A stretch of 64,000 nt of DNA from Campylobacter concisus UNSWCS (GTDB lineage: Bacteria; Campylobacterota; Campylobacteria; Campylobacterales; Campylobacteraceae): positions 87,598-151,597 of the forward strand of contig NZ_ANNG01000006.1 of NCBI RefSeq assembly GCF_000466685.1, given 5' to 3'. How positions within the stretch are numbered: position 1 is the first letter of the stretch; each line of letters opens with the position of its first letter. Positions 53,064-61,516 of this stretch are shown here, piece by piece. A program made the translations under genes and the position numbers. Below the pieces are notes generated by a model. That model ran no database searches, was not told where the DNA came from, and saw only the letters and a list, made by a program, of their open reading frames with translations.

Positions 53064-53818
53064 AAAAATATATAGTGATCACAGGGGCAAGCTCTGGCAT
53101 AGGAGCGGCGGCGGCAAAGGCATTTGCAAGGCGCGGGGAGAATTTGATCCTTGTTGCAAGACGCGGCGAGCTTTTAGAAAATTTAAAAAGCGAGATAGCT
53201 AAATTTGCAAATGTCGATGTGGTGATAGAGCTTTGCGATCTCTCAAAGCAAGAAAATGTCCTAGCTCTTTGGTGTAATTTAGAAAAATTTGAGCTAAAAG
53301 CGCTTATAAACAATGCTGGCTTTGGCGACTATAACAAGGTTGGCGAGCAAAATTTAGACAAGATCACGCAGATGATAAATTTAAACATCATCTCTCTTGT
53401 GACGCTCTCAACGCTCTTTACTAAAAAAAATAAAGACAAAGATACACAGCTTATAAACATCTCTTCGATAGGAGGCTACAAGATCGTGCCAAACGCCGTC
53501 ACATACTGCGCTAGCAAATTTTTCGTCAGCGCCTTTAGTGAGGGGCTTTACCACGAGCTAGCACAGGACAAGCAGGCGAAAATGCAGGCAAAAGTGCTGG
53601 CCCCAGCTGCCACAAAGACAGAATTTGGCATGGTGGCAACTAGCAAAGAGAGCTACGACTACGACAAGGCGTTTAAAAAGTACCACACGAGTGAAGAGAT
53701 GGCGGAGTTTTTGCTTCGTCTTTATGATAGCCATTACTGCGTTGGCGCGGTGGATAGAGATAGCTTTGAGTTTAGTCTAAGTAGTCCCAAATTTGACTAT
53801 GCATTAAAGCAAAAGTAG
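53060..53818 (+). CDS. Short-chain dehydrogenase/reductase
   Basis: Classical SDR of 252 residues: cofactor loop TGASSGIGAAAAKAF, NNAG motif (ALINNAGFGDYNKVG), catalytic Ser region INISSIGGYK, and YCASK with Tyr and Lys. The ribosome site GGAGG lies inside the previous gene. Substrate is not evident. It is followed 21 bases later by a secreted esterase gene, possibly one transcript. Confidence 0.88.
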   Translation: MKKYIVITGASSGIGAAAAKAFARRGENLILVARRGELLENLKSEIAKFANVDVVIELCDLSKQENVLALWCNLEKFELKALINNAGFGDYNKVGEQNLDKITQMINLNIISLVTLSTLFTKKNKDKDTQLINISSIGGYKIVPNAVTYCASKFFVSAFSEGLYHELAQDKQAKMQAKVLAPAATKTEFGMVATSKESYDYDKAFKKYHTSEEMAEFLLRLYDSHYCVGAVDRDSFEFSLSSPKFDYALKQK

Positions 53819-53839
53819 GACAAAATAAAAAGGCAGATC

Positions 53840-55276
53840 ATGAAATGCGTTAGAGTTGCTATTTTAGCGGTTTGTTTGGTAGGCGCTTGCTTTGGTGGCG
53901 AGCTTAAATTTGATGAAAAGAAATTTGAGCTAAAAAGCGTGCAAGTTGGCGAGAGGACGCTTAAATTTAGAGCTTATGAGGGCATAGTCTATGTTGCAAA
54001 GCCAGTTAGCGACTATGAGGTGCTAAATTTTTACGTGCCAGAGGGTAAATTTAGCGACCAAAAAGGGGCTATCTTTATGCCAAATGCGATCGGTGGCTAC
54101 ATGAGCGCAATGCCACAAAAGCCAGAAATCCAAAACGAAAAGCCAAATACCACTCTTGAAGCGCTTCTTAGAGGATACGTCGTGGCAAGCGTTGGCGCTA
54201 GGGGCAGGACGCTAAAAGATGGCGAGCGCTTCATCGGCAAAGCGCCAGCTGCGATAGTCGATCTAAAAGCGGCCGTTAGATATCTTAAATTTAACGACAA
54301 ATTTATGCCAGGCGACGCAAATAAGATCATCTCAAACGGCACGAGCGCAGGCGGCGCGATGTCAGCACTTCTTGGCACTAGCGCAGGGGCAAAAGAGTAT
54401 GAGCCATATCTTAAAGAGCTAGGCGCTGCAAAGGCGGACGATCAAATTTATGCCGTCTCAGCCTACTGCCCTGTTACAAATTTAGAGCATGAGGACGAGG
54501 CGTATGAGTGGATGTTTGGGGATTTGGATAAATTTGAAAGGATTGATTTTACAAGTCTTGATGCGGCTAGCTTTAACGACAGGAGCAAAAAGCCAAAGAT
54601 GATCACGGGCGAGCTAAACGCCACGCAAAAAGAGCTCTCACGTGAGCTAAAAGTCAAATTCCCAGCCTATCTAAACTCGCTAAATTTAAAAGACGCCAAA
54701 GGCCATACGCTAAGCCTTGATGAAAATGGCGAGGGCAGCTTCAAAGAGTATATAAACGCCCTCATCTCAAAGGCATTTACCGCTACAAAAAACAGCGATA
54801 AAAGCACGCTCACGCCTAAATTTATCACTCTTGACACGCAGGGCTGCTCGCTTGGATATACGTTTAAGCTTGAAGACTTTATCGCCTCGCTAAAACGTGC
54901 CAAAGCAGTAGTTGCCTTTGACGGCCTAGCTCTTGAAAATGCTGAAAACGACCTTTTTGGCGATAGCAAAACGCCGGCAAAGCACTTTACTAAATTTGCC
55001 AAAGAGCGAAGTATTGGCGAGATGGCGGAGGCTAGCGTCATAAAGATGATGAATGCGATGAACTACACCGCAAACAAAGAGGCGGCGAAATTTTACCGCA
55101 TAAGGCAGGGCACAAACGACTCCGACCTAGCCCTTGCCGTGCCTGCTATGCTAGCACTTTCGCTTAAAAATGCTGGCAAAGAGGTTGATTTTGAAGCGGT
55201 CTGGGGGCAAGGACACGGTGGCGACTACGACCTAGACGAGCTTTTTGCTTGGATGAAAAGAGTGGAGCAAAGATAA
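53840..55276 (+). CDS. Secreted tannase-like alpha/beta hydrolase
   Basis: 478 residues with signal peptide (VRVAILAVCLVGACFG). The nucleophile elbow GTSAGGAMSALLG (near residue 173) and the surrounding RGRTLKDGERFIGKAPAAIVDLKAAVRYLKFN resemble bacterial subtype B tannases. Late Asp and His candidates are in QGTNDSDLALAV and WGQGHGGDYDLDELFAW. It probably hydrolyses phenolic esters in the periplasm. A second, unrelated tannase/feruloyl-esterase type gene lies downstream. Substrate assignment is by similarity of pattern only. Confidence 0.75.
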   Translation: MKCVRVAILAVCLVGACFGGELKFDEKKFELKSVQVGERTLKFRAYEGIVYVAKPVSDYEVLNFYVPEGKFSDQKGAIFMPNAIGGYMSAMPQKPEIQNEKPNTTLEALLRGYVVASVGARGRTLKDGERFIGKAPAAIVDLKAAVRYLKFNDKFMPGDANKIISNGTSAGGAMSALLGTSAGAKEYEPYLKELGAAKADDQIYAVSAYCPVTNLEHEDEAYEWMFGDLDKFERIDFTSLDAASFNDRSKKPKMITGELNATQKELSRELKVKFPAYLNSLNLKDAKGHTLSLDENGEGSFKEYINALISKAFTATKNSDKSTLTPKFITLDTQGCSLGYTFKLEDFIASLKRAKAVVAFDGLALENAENDLFGDSKTPAKHFTKFAKERSIGEMAEASVIKMMNAMNYTANKEAAKFYRIRQGTNDSDLALAVPAMLALSLKNAGKEVDFEAVWGQGHGGDYDLDELFAWMKRVEQR

Positions 55277-55291
55277 ATTTAAGGAGTTTTG

Positions 55292-55972
55292 ATGATAAAA
55301 AAGCTATTTTTACTAGCGGTTTTGGCGGCTTTTGCCTTTGGGGCGGAGGCAAAAGTGAGCTTACAGGAGCTGCTTTCAACGCCAAATAACAAGAGCTTGC
55401 TAAAGCGTCTTGGCAGGGAAGAAATACTAAGCTCAAAGAGCGAGCCAGGCACGCAGGCGATCTTTTTTGCAAGCGCAAAGAGCAAGCCAGAGCTGTTTTA
55501 TGTGCTTGAGTTTTACGAGGACGAGGCGACTTATAAAAAGCATCTAAACTCGGCGCATTTTAAGAAATTTGCAAGTGCAAGTGCTGAAATTTTGGCTAGC
55601 AAAAAGGCTATTAGTGTGAAAAAACGGGCTGCGTTTTCTAAAAATTTAACGCCAGAGCGCCTAAAAGATGCCTACTTTCATATCACAAATTTAAGCCTTA
55701 AGGCAAAGAGCGATGCGAAATTTGAAAAGATCATCAAAAAATATATGCAAAAAAGCGTAGATGAGGGCGCTTACGCACAGTTTGCCTTTAGTCAAAAAGA
55801 GGCACCTAATAAGTGGGTACTGGTTGAAATTTACAAAGACGAAGCTAGCTTTGAGAGCTACCGCCACAGCGAAAACTACAAGGCTTATGCCAAAGAGCGA
55901 GCTGGGCTTATAGATGAATTTGACGGCTTTGGTCTTAAGAACGAGACCTCATTTAGCAAGGTAAAATTTTAG
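55292..55972 (+). CDS. Exported tandem ABM-like (monooxygenase-fold) protein
   Basis: 226 residues with signal peptide (KLFLLAVLAAFAFGAEA). Two similar dimeric-ferredoxin-like (antibiotic biosynthesis monooxygenase, ABM) repeats are visible: FYVLEFYEDEATYKKHLNSAHFKKF and WVLVEIYKDEASFESYRHSENYKAY. I start at ATG 55292, five bases after AAGGAG. ABM proteins act on quinones or aromatics. Between two phenolic-ester hydrolases it may process released aromatics, which is inference. Confidence 0.75.
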   Translation: MIKKLFLLAVLAAFAFGAEAKVSLQELLSTPNNKSLLKRLGREEILSSKSEPGTQAIFFASAKSKPELFYVLEFYEDEATYKKHLNSAHFKKFASASAEILASKKAISVKKRAAFSKNLTPERLKDAYFHITNLSLKAKSDAKFEKIIKKYMQKSVDEGAYAQFAFSQKEAPNKWVLVEIYKDEASFESYRHSENYKAYAKERAGLIDEFDGFGLKNETSFSKVKF

Positions 55973-55980
55973 GAGATGTT

Positions 55981-57552
55981 ATGAAGAAAATTTCACTTTT
56001 TTGCGCACTGGCACTCATTGGCAGCACGGCTTTTGCCCTTGATAGGGCAGGATGTGAGAGTTTAAAAGATGTGAAAAATTTAAACAACGAGATGATAGAT
56101 GTGCTGTGGAGCGAGAGTGGCGAAGTATCAGCCGATAGGATGTCTGCGCTAACTGGTGGCAGTAAAAACACTATCAAAGCAAAGCCTCACTGCGTGGTGC
56201 ATGGCAAACTCTATAAGCGCACCGGCAGTGATGGCAAAGAGTATGCGATTGATTACGAGCTAAGGCTGCCAGAGCAGTGGAATGAGAAGTTTTTATTTCA
56301 AGGCGGTGGCGGTATGGACGGCTTTGTAGCGCCTGCTCTTGGCGCGGTGCCGATACGCACAAGCACAGCCACGCCAGCGCTTCTTAGAGGTTACGCGGTA
56401 GTTACTACAAACTCAGGACACCCAGAGCCAACGGCAGAGTTTGGGCTAGATCAGCAAGCAAGGCTAGACTACGCCTATCAGGCGATCGGCAAGGTCACGG
56501 ACGCAGCTAAGCAAATTTTAGCTGCCGCATACGCCAAAAAGCCAAAACATAGCTACTTTATGGGCTGCTCAAATGGCGGCAGGGCAGCACTCATGGCAGC
56601 CCAGCGCTATCCACTAGAATTTGACGGCGTCATCGCTGCAAACCCTGGCTTTAGGCTATCTCGCGCGGCGATCGCTCAGCAGTGGGACAATCAAGCCCTT
56701 ATGAAGATAGCTCCGAAAAATGAAAAAGGCGAGAAAATTTTCGCAAATGCACTAACGCAGGACGACCTTGACAAGTTAAGCCAAGCCGTGCTAGAAAAAT
56801 GTGACGCTTTAGACGGACTAAAAGATGGGATCATCAATGCTTGGGAGGCGTGCAAATTTGATCCAAAAGGTCTAAATTTAGATAAGCAAAAGATAGAGGC
56901 GATAGAGAAAATCTTTAACGGAGCCAAAAACAGCAAGGGCGAGCAAATTTATAGCGGCTGGTTTTACGACTCAGGTGTGAGCGCTGAGGGCTGGAGGCAG
57001 TGGAAGCTAGGAGACTCGCAAAGCGCTAAGCCAAACGCTAGAAACATCACGCTTTCAAGCGGCTCGGTGAATTACTACTTTTTAACACCAGCGCAGCCAA
57101 ATTTTGACACTATAAATTTTGACTTTGACAAAGACACGCCAAAGACTTTTGAGACCGCGGCGATAAATGACGCTATCTCAACAAGCCTTAGCACATTTAG
57201 CGCAAATGGCGGCAAGATAATCATCGTAACTGGCGTCTCAGACCCAGTTTTCTCGGCAAAAGATCAAAGGGATTGGTTTAAAAAGCTAGAGGCTGATAAT
57301 GAAAATAGCCAAAATTTCGCGGCATTTTTTGCGCTACCTGGGATGAACCACTGCGGTGGCGGCAATGGCATAGATGACGTCGATCCTCTTAGTGCGCTTG
57401 AAGCGTGGCACGAAAAGGGCGAAGCACCAAAGAGCATGCTAGCTAAGAGCAAGAGCTACGCTGGCAAGGAATTTTTGGTGTGTGCCTATCCAAAGGTGGC
57501 TACATACGTTGGTGGCGATGCTAGCAAGGCAAGTAGCTTTGTTTGCAAGTAA
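55981..57552 (+). CDS. Tannase/feruloyl esterase family protein
   Basis: 523 residues with signal peptide (KISLFCALALIGSTAFA). The family's nucleophile motif is SYFMGCSNGGRAALMAAQRYP. The Cys next to the Ser and the Cys beside His in PGMNHCGGGNG form the CS-D-HC disulfide arrangement known in fungal feruloyl esterase B and tannases. KCDALDGLKDGIINAWEACKFDP is the usual metal-binding insert (Ca site). Secreted, probably cleaving phenolic or gallate esters. AGGAGATGTT precedes the ATG, eight bases after the previous gene. Confidence 0.85.
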   Translation: MKKISLFCALALIGSTAFALDRAGCESLKDVKNLNNEMIDVLWSESGEVSADRMSALTGGSKNTIKAKPHCVVHGKLYKRTGSDGKEYAIDYELRLPEQWNEKFLFQGGGGMDGFVAPALGAVPIRTSTATPALLRGYAVVTTNSGHPEPTAEFGLDQQARLDYAYQAIGKVTDAAKQILAAAYAKKPKHSYFMGCSNGGRAALMAAQRYPLEFDGVIAANPGFRLSRAAIAQQWDNQALMKIAPKNEKGEKIFANALTQDDLDKLSQAVLEKCDALDGLKDGIINAWEACKFDPKGLNLDKQKIEAIEKIFNGAKNSKGEQIYSGWFYDSGVSAEGWRQWKLGDSQSAKPNARNITLSSGSVNYYFLTPAQPNFDTINFDFDKDTPKTFETAAINDAISTSLSTFSANGGKIIIVTGVSDPVFSAKDQRDWFKKLEADNENSQNFAAFFALPGMNHCGGGNGIDDVDPLSALEAWHEKGEAPKSMLAKSKSYAGKEFLVCAYPKVATYVGGDASKASSFVCK

Positions 57553-57581
57553 ATTTAAGAAAGTAAATTTAAGGGGCAAAA

Positions 57582-58142
57582 ATGAGTGAAATTTTAGTCG
57601 TATCAGGTCACACCGACCTTGAAAATTCTTTTGCGAATAAGATCATCTTGGGCGAGCTAAAAAAGTACCTGCCAGAGGCTAAATTTGACATACTAAGTGA
57701 GCTTTATAAAAACTACACTATCGATGTAAAAGCCGAGCAAGAAAAGCTAGTAAAGGCTGATGTGATCGTGCTTGTTTATCCATTTTTCTGGTACGGCGTG
57801 CCATCGCTTTTACAAAAGTGGCTTGAAGATGTGCTGGTTCATGGCTTCTCTCATGGCAGCAAGGGAGATAAGCTACGTGGCAAGAAGCTAGTGCTTTCAT
57901 TTACCTCTGGCGCGTCTGAGGAGCTTTATAAAAAAGAGGCGCTTCAGCGCTATGAGATAGAGGAATTTTTGCCGCCGCTTAAGGCGCTAGCAAATATGTG
58001 CGGCATGGAGTTTGCAGGCTATGTTTATAGCGGAGGGCTGTCATATCAGAGCAGGCACGATGAGGCAAAGCTTGCTTTGATGAGGCAAAAGGCGCTTGAT
58101 CATGCAAAGAGGCTAGGGGAGCTGATAGGTAAAATTTCATGA
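57582..58142 (+). CDS. Flavodoxin-fold NAD(P)H (quinone) oxidoreductase
   Basis: 186 residues of the NQO/KefF/YwrO family: ILVVSGHTDLENSFANKIIL binds FMN phosphate, YPFFWYGVPSLLQKWLEDVLVHGFSHG is the family signature, and SFTSGASEELY is a second FMN loop. It should reduce quinones by two electrons in the cytoplasm. It overlaps the next gene by four bases. In this cluster it may deal with quinones from aromatic substrates. Confidence 0.88.
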   Translation: MSEILVVSGHTDLENSFANKIILGELKKYLPEAKFDILSELYKNYTIDVKAEQEKLVKADVIVLVYPFFWYGVPSLLQKWLEDVLVHGFSHGSKGDKLRGKKLVLSFTSGASEELYKKEALQRYEIEEFLPPLKALANMCGMEFAGYVYSGGLSYQSRHDEAKLALMRQKALDHAKRLGELIGKIS

Positions 58143-58369
58143 TACCGGCGAAATTTTATAGATATGTTTTTGCGTTTATAATGTCAGCATTTATGGCGTT
58201 TTTTATGTCGTTTGTGCTGACGTATCTAAATCTTGGCTTTGTTGATGGCTTTGTAAAAATTTGGCTAATCGCTTATGTAAAAGCCTTTATAGTGGCGTAT
58301 CCTGTGCTTTTGCTAGTTTCGCCGTCTGTTGCAAAGATCACGCAAAATTTATGTAAAAAAGAGGGGTAA
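58139..58369 (+). CDS. DUF2798-like small membrane protein
   Basis: 76 residues with two hydrophobic helices (FIMSAFMAFFMSFVLTYLN and AYVKAFIVAYPVLLLVSPSV), matching the DUF2798 size and layout. It overlaps the oxidoreductase gene by four bases and is followed by a terminator, so it ends the cluster. Function unknown. Confidence 0.75.
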   Translation: MIPAKFYRYVFAFIMSAFMAFFMSFVLTYLNLGFVDGFVKIWLIAYVKAFIVAYPVLLLVSPSVAKITQNLCKKEG

Positions 58370-58377
58370 ATTTGAAG

Positions 58378-58400
58378 TGTGGCTAGAGAGCCTAGCCACA
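58378..58400. terminator. Bidirectional terminator
   Basis: TGTGGCTAG (58378-58386) pairs perfectly with CTAGCCACA (58392-58400) over a five-base loop. It sits between convergent genes with TTTTATTTT on the right. It can serve both the plus-strand cluster and the minus-strand DUF5339-like gene. Confidence 0.75.
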
Positions 58401-58407
58401 TGGAGTT

Positions 58408-58698
58408 TTATTTTAAAAGACCTTGTTTTTTCATTTGATCCATTACTTGAGCAAACATCTCTTTAGCTTGTTTGCAAGTAGCGTCTTGTTGCTCTTTTGG
58501 TAAAGAAGCTAGTTGATCCATTGATTGTTTCTTTTGATCTTCATACATTTTTACTTGTTGCTCTTGACCAGCTTTTTTGTAAGCTTCTACCATCTTATCG
58601 ATGTCTGAGAAGTAAGACTTGCAAGTATCTGTAAGATCTGCAGCGTTTAGGCTTAGTGCAAAGCCAAGAGTAGCTAAAACTAAAAGTGATTTTTTCAT
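58408..58698 (-). CDS. Periplasmic DUF5339-like protein
   Basis: 96 residues: signal peptide (KKSLLVLATLGFALSLNAA), then a helical domain with two Cys (LTDTCKSYF and QDATCKQAKEMF), probably one disulfide, and abundant Gln/Lys. The composition and Cys placement resemble the small campylobacter DUF5339 family, by memory. AAGGAGAAAGAG precedes the ATG. Function unknown. Confidence 0.7.
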   Translation of the reverse strand: MKKSLLVLATLGFALSLNAADLTDTCKSYFSDIDKMVEAYKKAGQEQQVKMYEDQKKQSMDQLASLPKEQQDATCKQAKEMFAQVMDQMKKQGLLK

Positions 58699-58770
58699 CT
58701 CTTTCTCCTTGTGAAAATTTAAGGAGATTATATAACTTTTTTATTTTAAATAGATTTAAATTTATTAAAT

Positions 58771-58796
58771 TTAGCCAAGACAAGCGCCTTGGCTAA
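58771..58796 (-). terminator. Terminator after desulforubrerythrin
   Basis: TTAGCCAAG (58771-58779) pairs with CTTGGCTAA (58788-58796) over an eight-base loop, about 12 bases past the rubrerythrin stop on the minus strand. Confidence 0.65.
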
Positions 58797-58808
58797 AATT
58801 TTGGCTTT

Positions 58809-59453
58809 TTAGCCTAAGAATTCACGCTTAAAATACTCTTTTGGAGCTTTGCAAAGTGGGCAAGCGCCTGGAGCTTTTTTGCCTCTATGAACGTGTCCGC
58901 ACACTTCGCAAACCCAGATATCTTCTTCATCGCTCTCAAAAAAGCCCTCTTCATCAAGCATCTTTTTAAGCTCTAGATACTCTCTTTCATGCTCAACCTC
59001 AACCTTGCCAATCGCGTTAAATAGCCTTTCAACATCTCTTAGCTCTTCTTCTTTTGCGATCTTTGCAAAGTCTGGATACATCGTCGTATGCTCGTAGTTT
59101 TCGCCAGCTGCAGCGTCAAGTAAATTTTTATCCATCTTATCGATAGGATCATTCATCATCTCGTGATATTTCTTAAATTCAGCCCTTGCGTGCCATTTCT
59201 CATTTTCAGCTGCTTCGTAAAAGTGTCTAGCTATCGCGTGATAGCCTGCTTCTTTGGCTAGATCGCCGTAAAGCTCATACTTGTTTCTAGCTTGTGACTC
59301 GCCAGCAAATGCCTTCATCAAATTTACCGCTGTTAAATTTTCAGTGATGCATTTCATCTCTTCGCCGCAACAGGTTAGTGTGCCGCCGCCAACTTTTTGA
59401 ACCTCGATCTCGTTGCCGCATTTCTCGCATTTGTATGTTTCGTACTGTCTCAT
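58809..59453 (-). CDS. Desulforubrerythrin (peroxide/oxidative stress protein)
   Basis: Non-heme diiron protein of 214 residues with three modules. The N-terminal desulforedoxin-like Fe-Cys4 site is YKCEKCGNEIEV and TLTCCGEEM. The ferritin-like diiron domain shows ESQARNKYE and EKWHARAEF, with EVEHEREY later. The C-terminal rubredoxin is WVCEVCGHVHRGKKAPGACPLCKAP. This three-part layout is known from Campylobacter (C. jejuni Rrc). It probably reduces H2O2 in the cytoplasm. I start at 59453, after AGGAGTCAAA; an earlier start (59495) is unlikely. Confidence 0.93.
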   Translation of the reverse strand: MRQYETYKCEKCGNEIEVQKVGGGTLTCCGEEMKCITENLTAVNLMKAFAGESQARNKYELYGDLAKEAGYHAIARHFYEAAENEKWHARAEFKKYHEMMNDPIDKMDKNLLDAAAGENYEHTTMYPDFAKIAKEEELRDVERLFNAIGKVEVEHEREYLELKKMLDEEGFFESDEEDIWVCEVCGHVHRGKKAPGACPLCKAPKEYFKREFLG

Positions 59454-59484
59454 TTTGACTCCTATTTTGATAAAATTTGAGCGG

Positions 59485-59490
59485 ATTATA
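59485..59490 (-). promoter_or_regulatory. -10 element of desulforubrerythrin
   Basis: On the minus strand GGTTATAATCC contains a TATAAT 32 bases before the start codon. The flanking A/T-rich sequence could hold a PerR or Fur box, but I see no clear palindrome. Confidence 0.55.
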
Positions 59491-59559
59491 ACCAAATAAT
59501 TAAAATATGTAAATAATAATTTTTATTGATAACGTATATTATTTTTATAAATTTGAAGT

Positions 59560-59565
59560 TATAAT
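59560..59565 (+). promoter_or_regulatory. -10 element of the YafQ-type module
   Basis: TATAAT in AAGTTATAATAAAAC, 25 bases before the antitoxin start, in the divergent gap with desulforubrerythrin. Confidence 0.5.
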
Positions 59566-59589
59566 AAAACAAAAATTTAAAGGTGTAAG

Positions 59590-59787
59590 ATGACTACAAC
59601 GATTGATTTTAAAAATGCTGACTATGGATTTATCGAGCTTATAAAGGAGATGGCTAGGCAGGCAAATGTAGAATTTGAGCAAAGAGATAAGGCCTCAAGG
59701 CTTGACAAAGCTATCAAAGAGATCGAAAATGGCGAAGTAGAGAGATTTAAAACATTTGAAGAATTTGAAAAGAGCCTTGATGCTTGA
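59590..59787 (+). CDS. Antitoxin of YafQ-type module
   Basis: 65-residue acidic protein (MTTTIDFKNADYGFIELIKEMARQANVEFEQRDKASRLDKAIKEIENGEVERFKTFEEFEKSLDA in overall character; longest conserved stretch is the Glu-rich C terminus). It precedes and overlaps by eight bases a YafQ-like toxin. The C-terminal part would wrap the toxin, as in DinJ- or RelB-type antitoxins; the N terminus is not a clear ribbon-helix-helix. AAAGGTGTAAG precedes the ATG. Confidence 0.75.
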   Translation: MTTTIDFKNADYGFIELIKEMARQANVEFEQRDKASRLDKAIKEIENGEVERFKTFEEFEKSLDA

Positions 59788-60049
59788 GATAGAGTATTCA
59801 AAGAGTTTTAAGAAAGCTTTTAAAAAGCTAAATGAAAGCGAAAAGAAACTAACCAAAGATATCATCTGGCAATTAGCAAATAACGAGGAATTAGCATCAA
59901 AATATAAAGATCACGCTCTTATTGGAAGCTATAAAGGCTTTAGAGAGTGTCACATTAAGCCAGACTTGCTCTTGATATATAAAAAACAAAACGAAATTTT
60001 ACTTCTTACATGCGTTGAAATAGGAAGTCATAGCGAACTTTTTCAATAA
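59780..60049 (+). CDS. YafQ-family mRNA interferase toxin
   Basis: 89-residue RelE-superfamily endoribonuclease. The YafQ pattern is clear: HALIGSYKGFRECHIKPDLLLIYK with catalytic-type His and Asp, and the C-terminal GSHSELF with the final His. I start at ATG 59780, inside the antitoxin end; an upstream start at 59756 would overlap more. It cleaves mRNA on the ribosome in known members. A typical two-gene module. Confidence 0.88.
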   Translation: MLEIEYSKSFKKAFKKLNESEKKLTKDIIWQLANNEELASKYKDHALIGSYKGFRECHIKPDLLLIYKKQNEILLLTCVEIGSHSELFQ

Positions 60050-60183
60050 ATTTAACAAAAAACCAAATCCACCATCATAAATTTAAAATAGATAAATTTC
60101 AGCCAAAATTTATTCTAGCGTTAAAAGTGCGGTTGAGCTTGGTTGTAGAATAACTCAAAATAAATCATCCAAAGGAGATCATC

Positions 60184-60840
60184 ATGAGTTTTCTATCTAA
60201 ATTTAGTAAGGCTATCTTTGCAGTTGCGGTAGCTGGTGCGATCAGTGCTAGTGCATTTAGCGAGGGCGAGGACTACGTCAAGCTTGAAAAGCCACTAAGT
60301 GTCGGACAAAATACGCTAGTTAAAATTTTTAGCTACGCTTGCCCATTTTGCTACAAATACGACAAGAGCGTCACTCCAAAGGTAGTTGAGAAAATCCCTG
60401 GACTAAAATATGAGCCATTTCACCTAAAGACAAAGGGCGATTACGGCGAGGTTGCGAGCAAGGTCTTTGCCGTGCTTATCGTTATGGACGAGGCAAAGGG
60501 AGTGAGTTTATTTGATGAAAATTCGCTATTTAAAAAGGCTAAATTTGCCTACTACAAAGCTTATCATGACAAAAAAGAGCGCTGGAGCGATGGCAAAGAC
60601 GTTGAGGGCTTTTTAAAGACTGGACTTGATGCAGCTGGCGTTAGCAAAGCAGACTACGAAAAAGAGCTGGCTAATCCAAAAGTGACTGAGCTACTTAAAA
60701 AGTGGGACGAGAGCTATGATGTGGCTAAAATTCAAGGCGTGCCAGCATTTGTCGTAAATGGCAAATATCTCATCATGACAAAATCAATCAGCTCACTTGA
60801 CGGCATGGCAGCACTCATCGAAGAGCTTCTTAAAAAATAA
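60184..60840 (+). CDS. Periplasmic thiol:disulfide oxidoreductase, DsbA/DsbL-like
   Basis: 218 residues with signal peptide (FSKAIFAVAVAGAISASAF). The active-site CPFC (residues 53-56, FSYACPFCYKYDKS) and cis-Pro loop GVPAFVVNG are those of DsbA-fold oxidases. It introduces disulfides into exported proteins. It is eight bases before a DsbI-like membrane oxidase that should reoxidise it. Candidate clients in this window are the Cys-rich Sel1 protein and the tannase-like esterase. AAAGGAGATCATC precedes the ATG. Confidence 0.88.
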   Translation: MSFLSKFSKAIFAVAVAGAISASAFSEGEDYVKLEKPLSVGQNTLVKIFSYACPFCYKYDKSVTPKVVEKIPGLKYEPFHLKTKGDYGEVASKVFAVLIVMDEAKGVSLFDENSLFKKAKFAYYKAYHDKKERWSDGKDVEGFLKTGLDAAGVSKADYEKELANPKVTELLKKWDESYDVAKIQGVPAFVVNGKYLIMTKSISSLDGMAALIEELLKK

Positions 60841-60848
60841 GGCGCCAC

Positions 60849-61469
60849 ATGAGCTTTTTTAAAAAAATGGCTAAATTTCAAGACTCACGCATCTCTTGGG
60901 CGATCCTAGTCTTTGTAAGCGTCGCGCTTGTCGTTATCGCGCACTCGCTCTTTCAAAACTACGCCTATATGCCGCCTTGCGAGCAGTGCGTCTATATACG
61001 TTTTGCCTTTTTGTGCATGGCGCTTGGCGGCGTGATCGCTATCATAAACCCAAAAAATTTGCTCTTTGCTCTAGTTGGCTACGTCTTTGCCTTTTGGGGA
61101 GCGGTGCAGGGCATAATGTATAGCGTAAAACTAGCCAAAATCCACGACGCGGTGCATGGCGATGATCCTTTTGGCGTGCAGGGCTGCTCGACTGAGCCGC
61201 ACTATCCATTTGGCTTGCCACTTGAGAAGTGGGCGCCTGACTGGTTTATGCCGACAGGTGATTGTGGCTATGACAGCCCTATGGTGCCTGATGGTGCGGT
61301 GCTAAGCGATCTGCAAAAGAGCATAGTTGATCTTTACGCAGATGGCTGGTATCTTGTGCCGTCTTCTAAATTTATGTCAATGGCGGATTGCACGCTGCTT
61401 GGCTTTGGCATTTGCTTTGTTGTGCTTGCACTTATGCTTGTTTCAAAGCTCTTATCTTTTAAAAATTAA
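60849..61469 (+). CDS. dsbI: DsbI/DsbB-family disulfide bond oxidoreductase
   Basis: 206-residue inner-membrane protein with four core helices plus one C-terminal helix. The quinone-linked Cys pair is PPCEQCVYIRF in the first loop. The second periplasmic loop has QGCSTEPHYPFGLPLEKWAPDWFMPTGDCGYDS and is long, as in DsbI rather than classical DsbB. Reoxidises the DsbA-like partner upstream, passing electrons to quinone. C. jejuni has a dba-dsbI operon; here the partner is a DsbA-type protein instead. Confidence 0.88.
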   Translation: MSFFKKMAKFQDSRISWAILVFVSVALVVIAHSLFQNYAYMPPCEQCVYIRFAFLCMALGGVIAIINPKNLLFALVGYVFAFWGAVQGIMYSVKLAKIHDAVHGDDPFGVQGCSTEPHYPFGLPLEKWAPDWFMPTGDCGYDSPMVPDGAVLSDLQKSIVDLYADGWYLVPSSKFMSMADCTLLGFGICFVVLALMLVSKLLSFKN

Positions 61470-61474
61470 ATTTT

Positions 61475-61499
61475 AGTTAGCCCTATTTTTGGGCTAACT
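61475..61499 (+). terminator. Terminator after dsbI
   Basis: AGTTAGCCC (61475-61483) pairs perfectly with GGGCTAACT (61491-61499) over a seven-base T-rich loop, just after the dsbI stop. Confidence 0.7.
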
Positions 61500-61516
61500 T
61501 AGGATATACTGCACGC

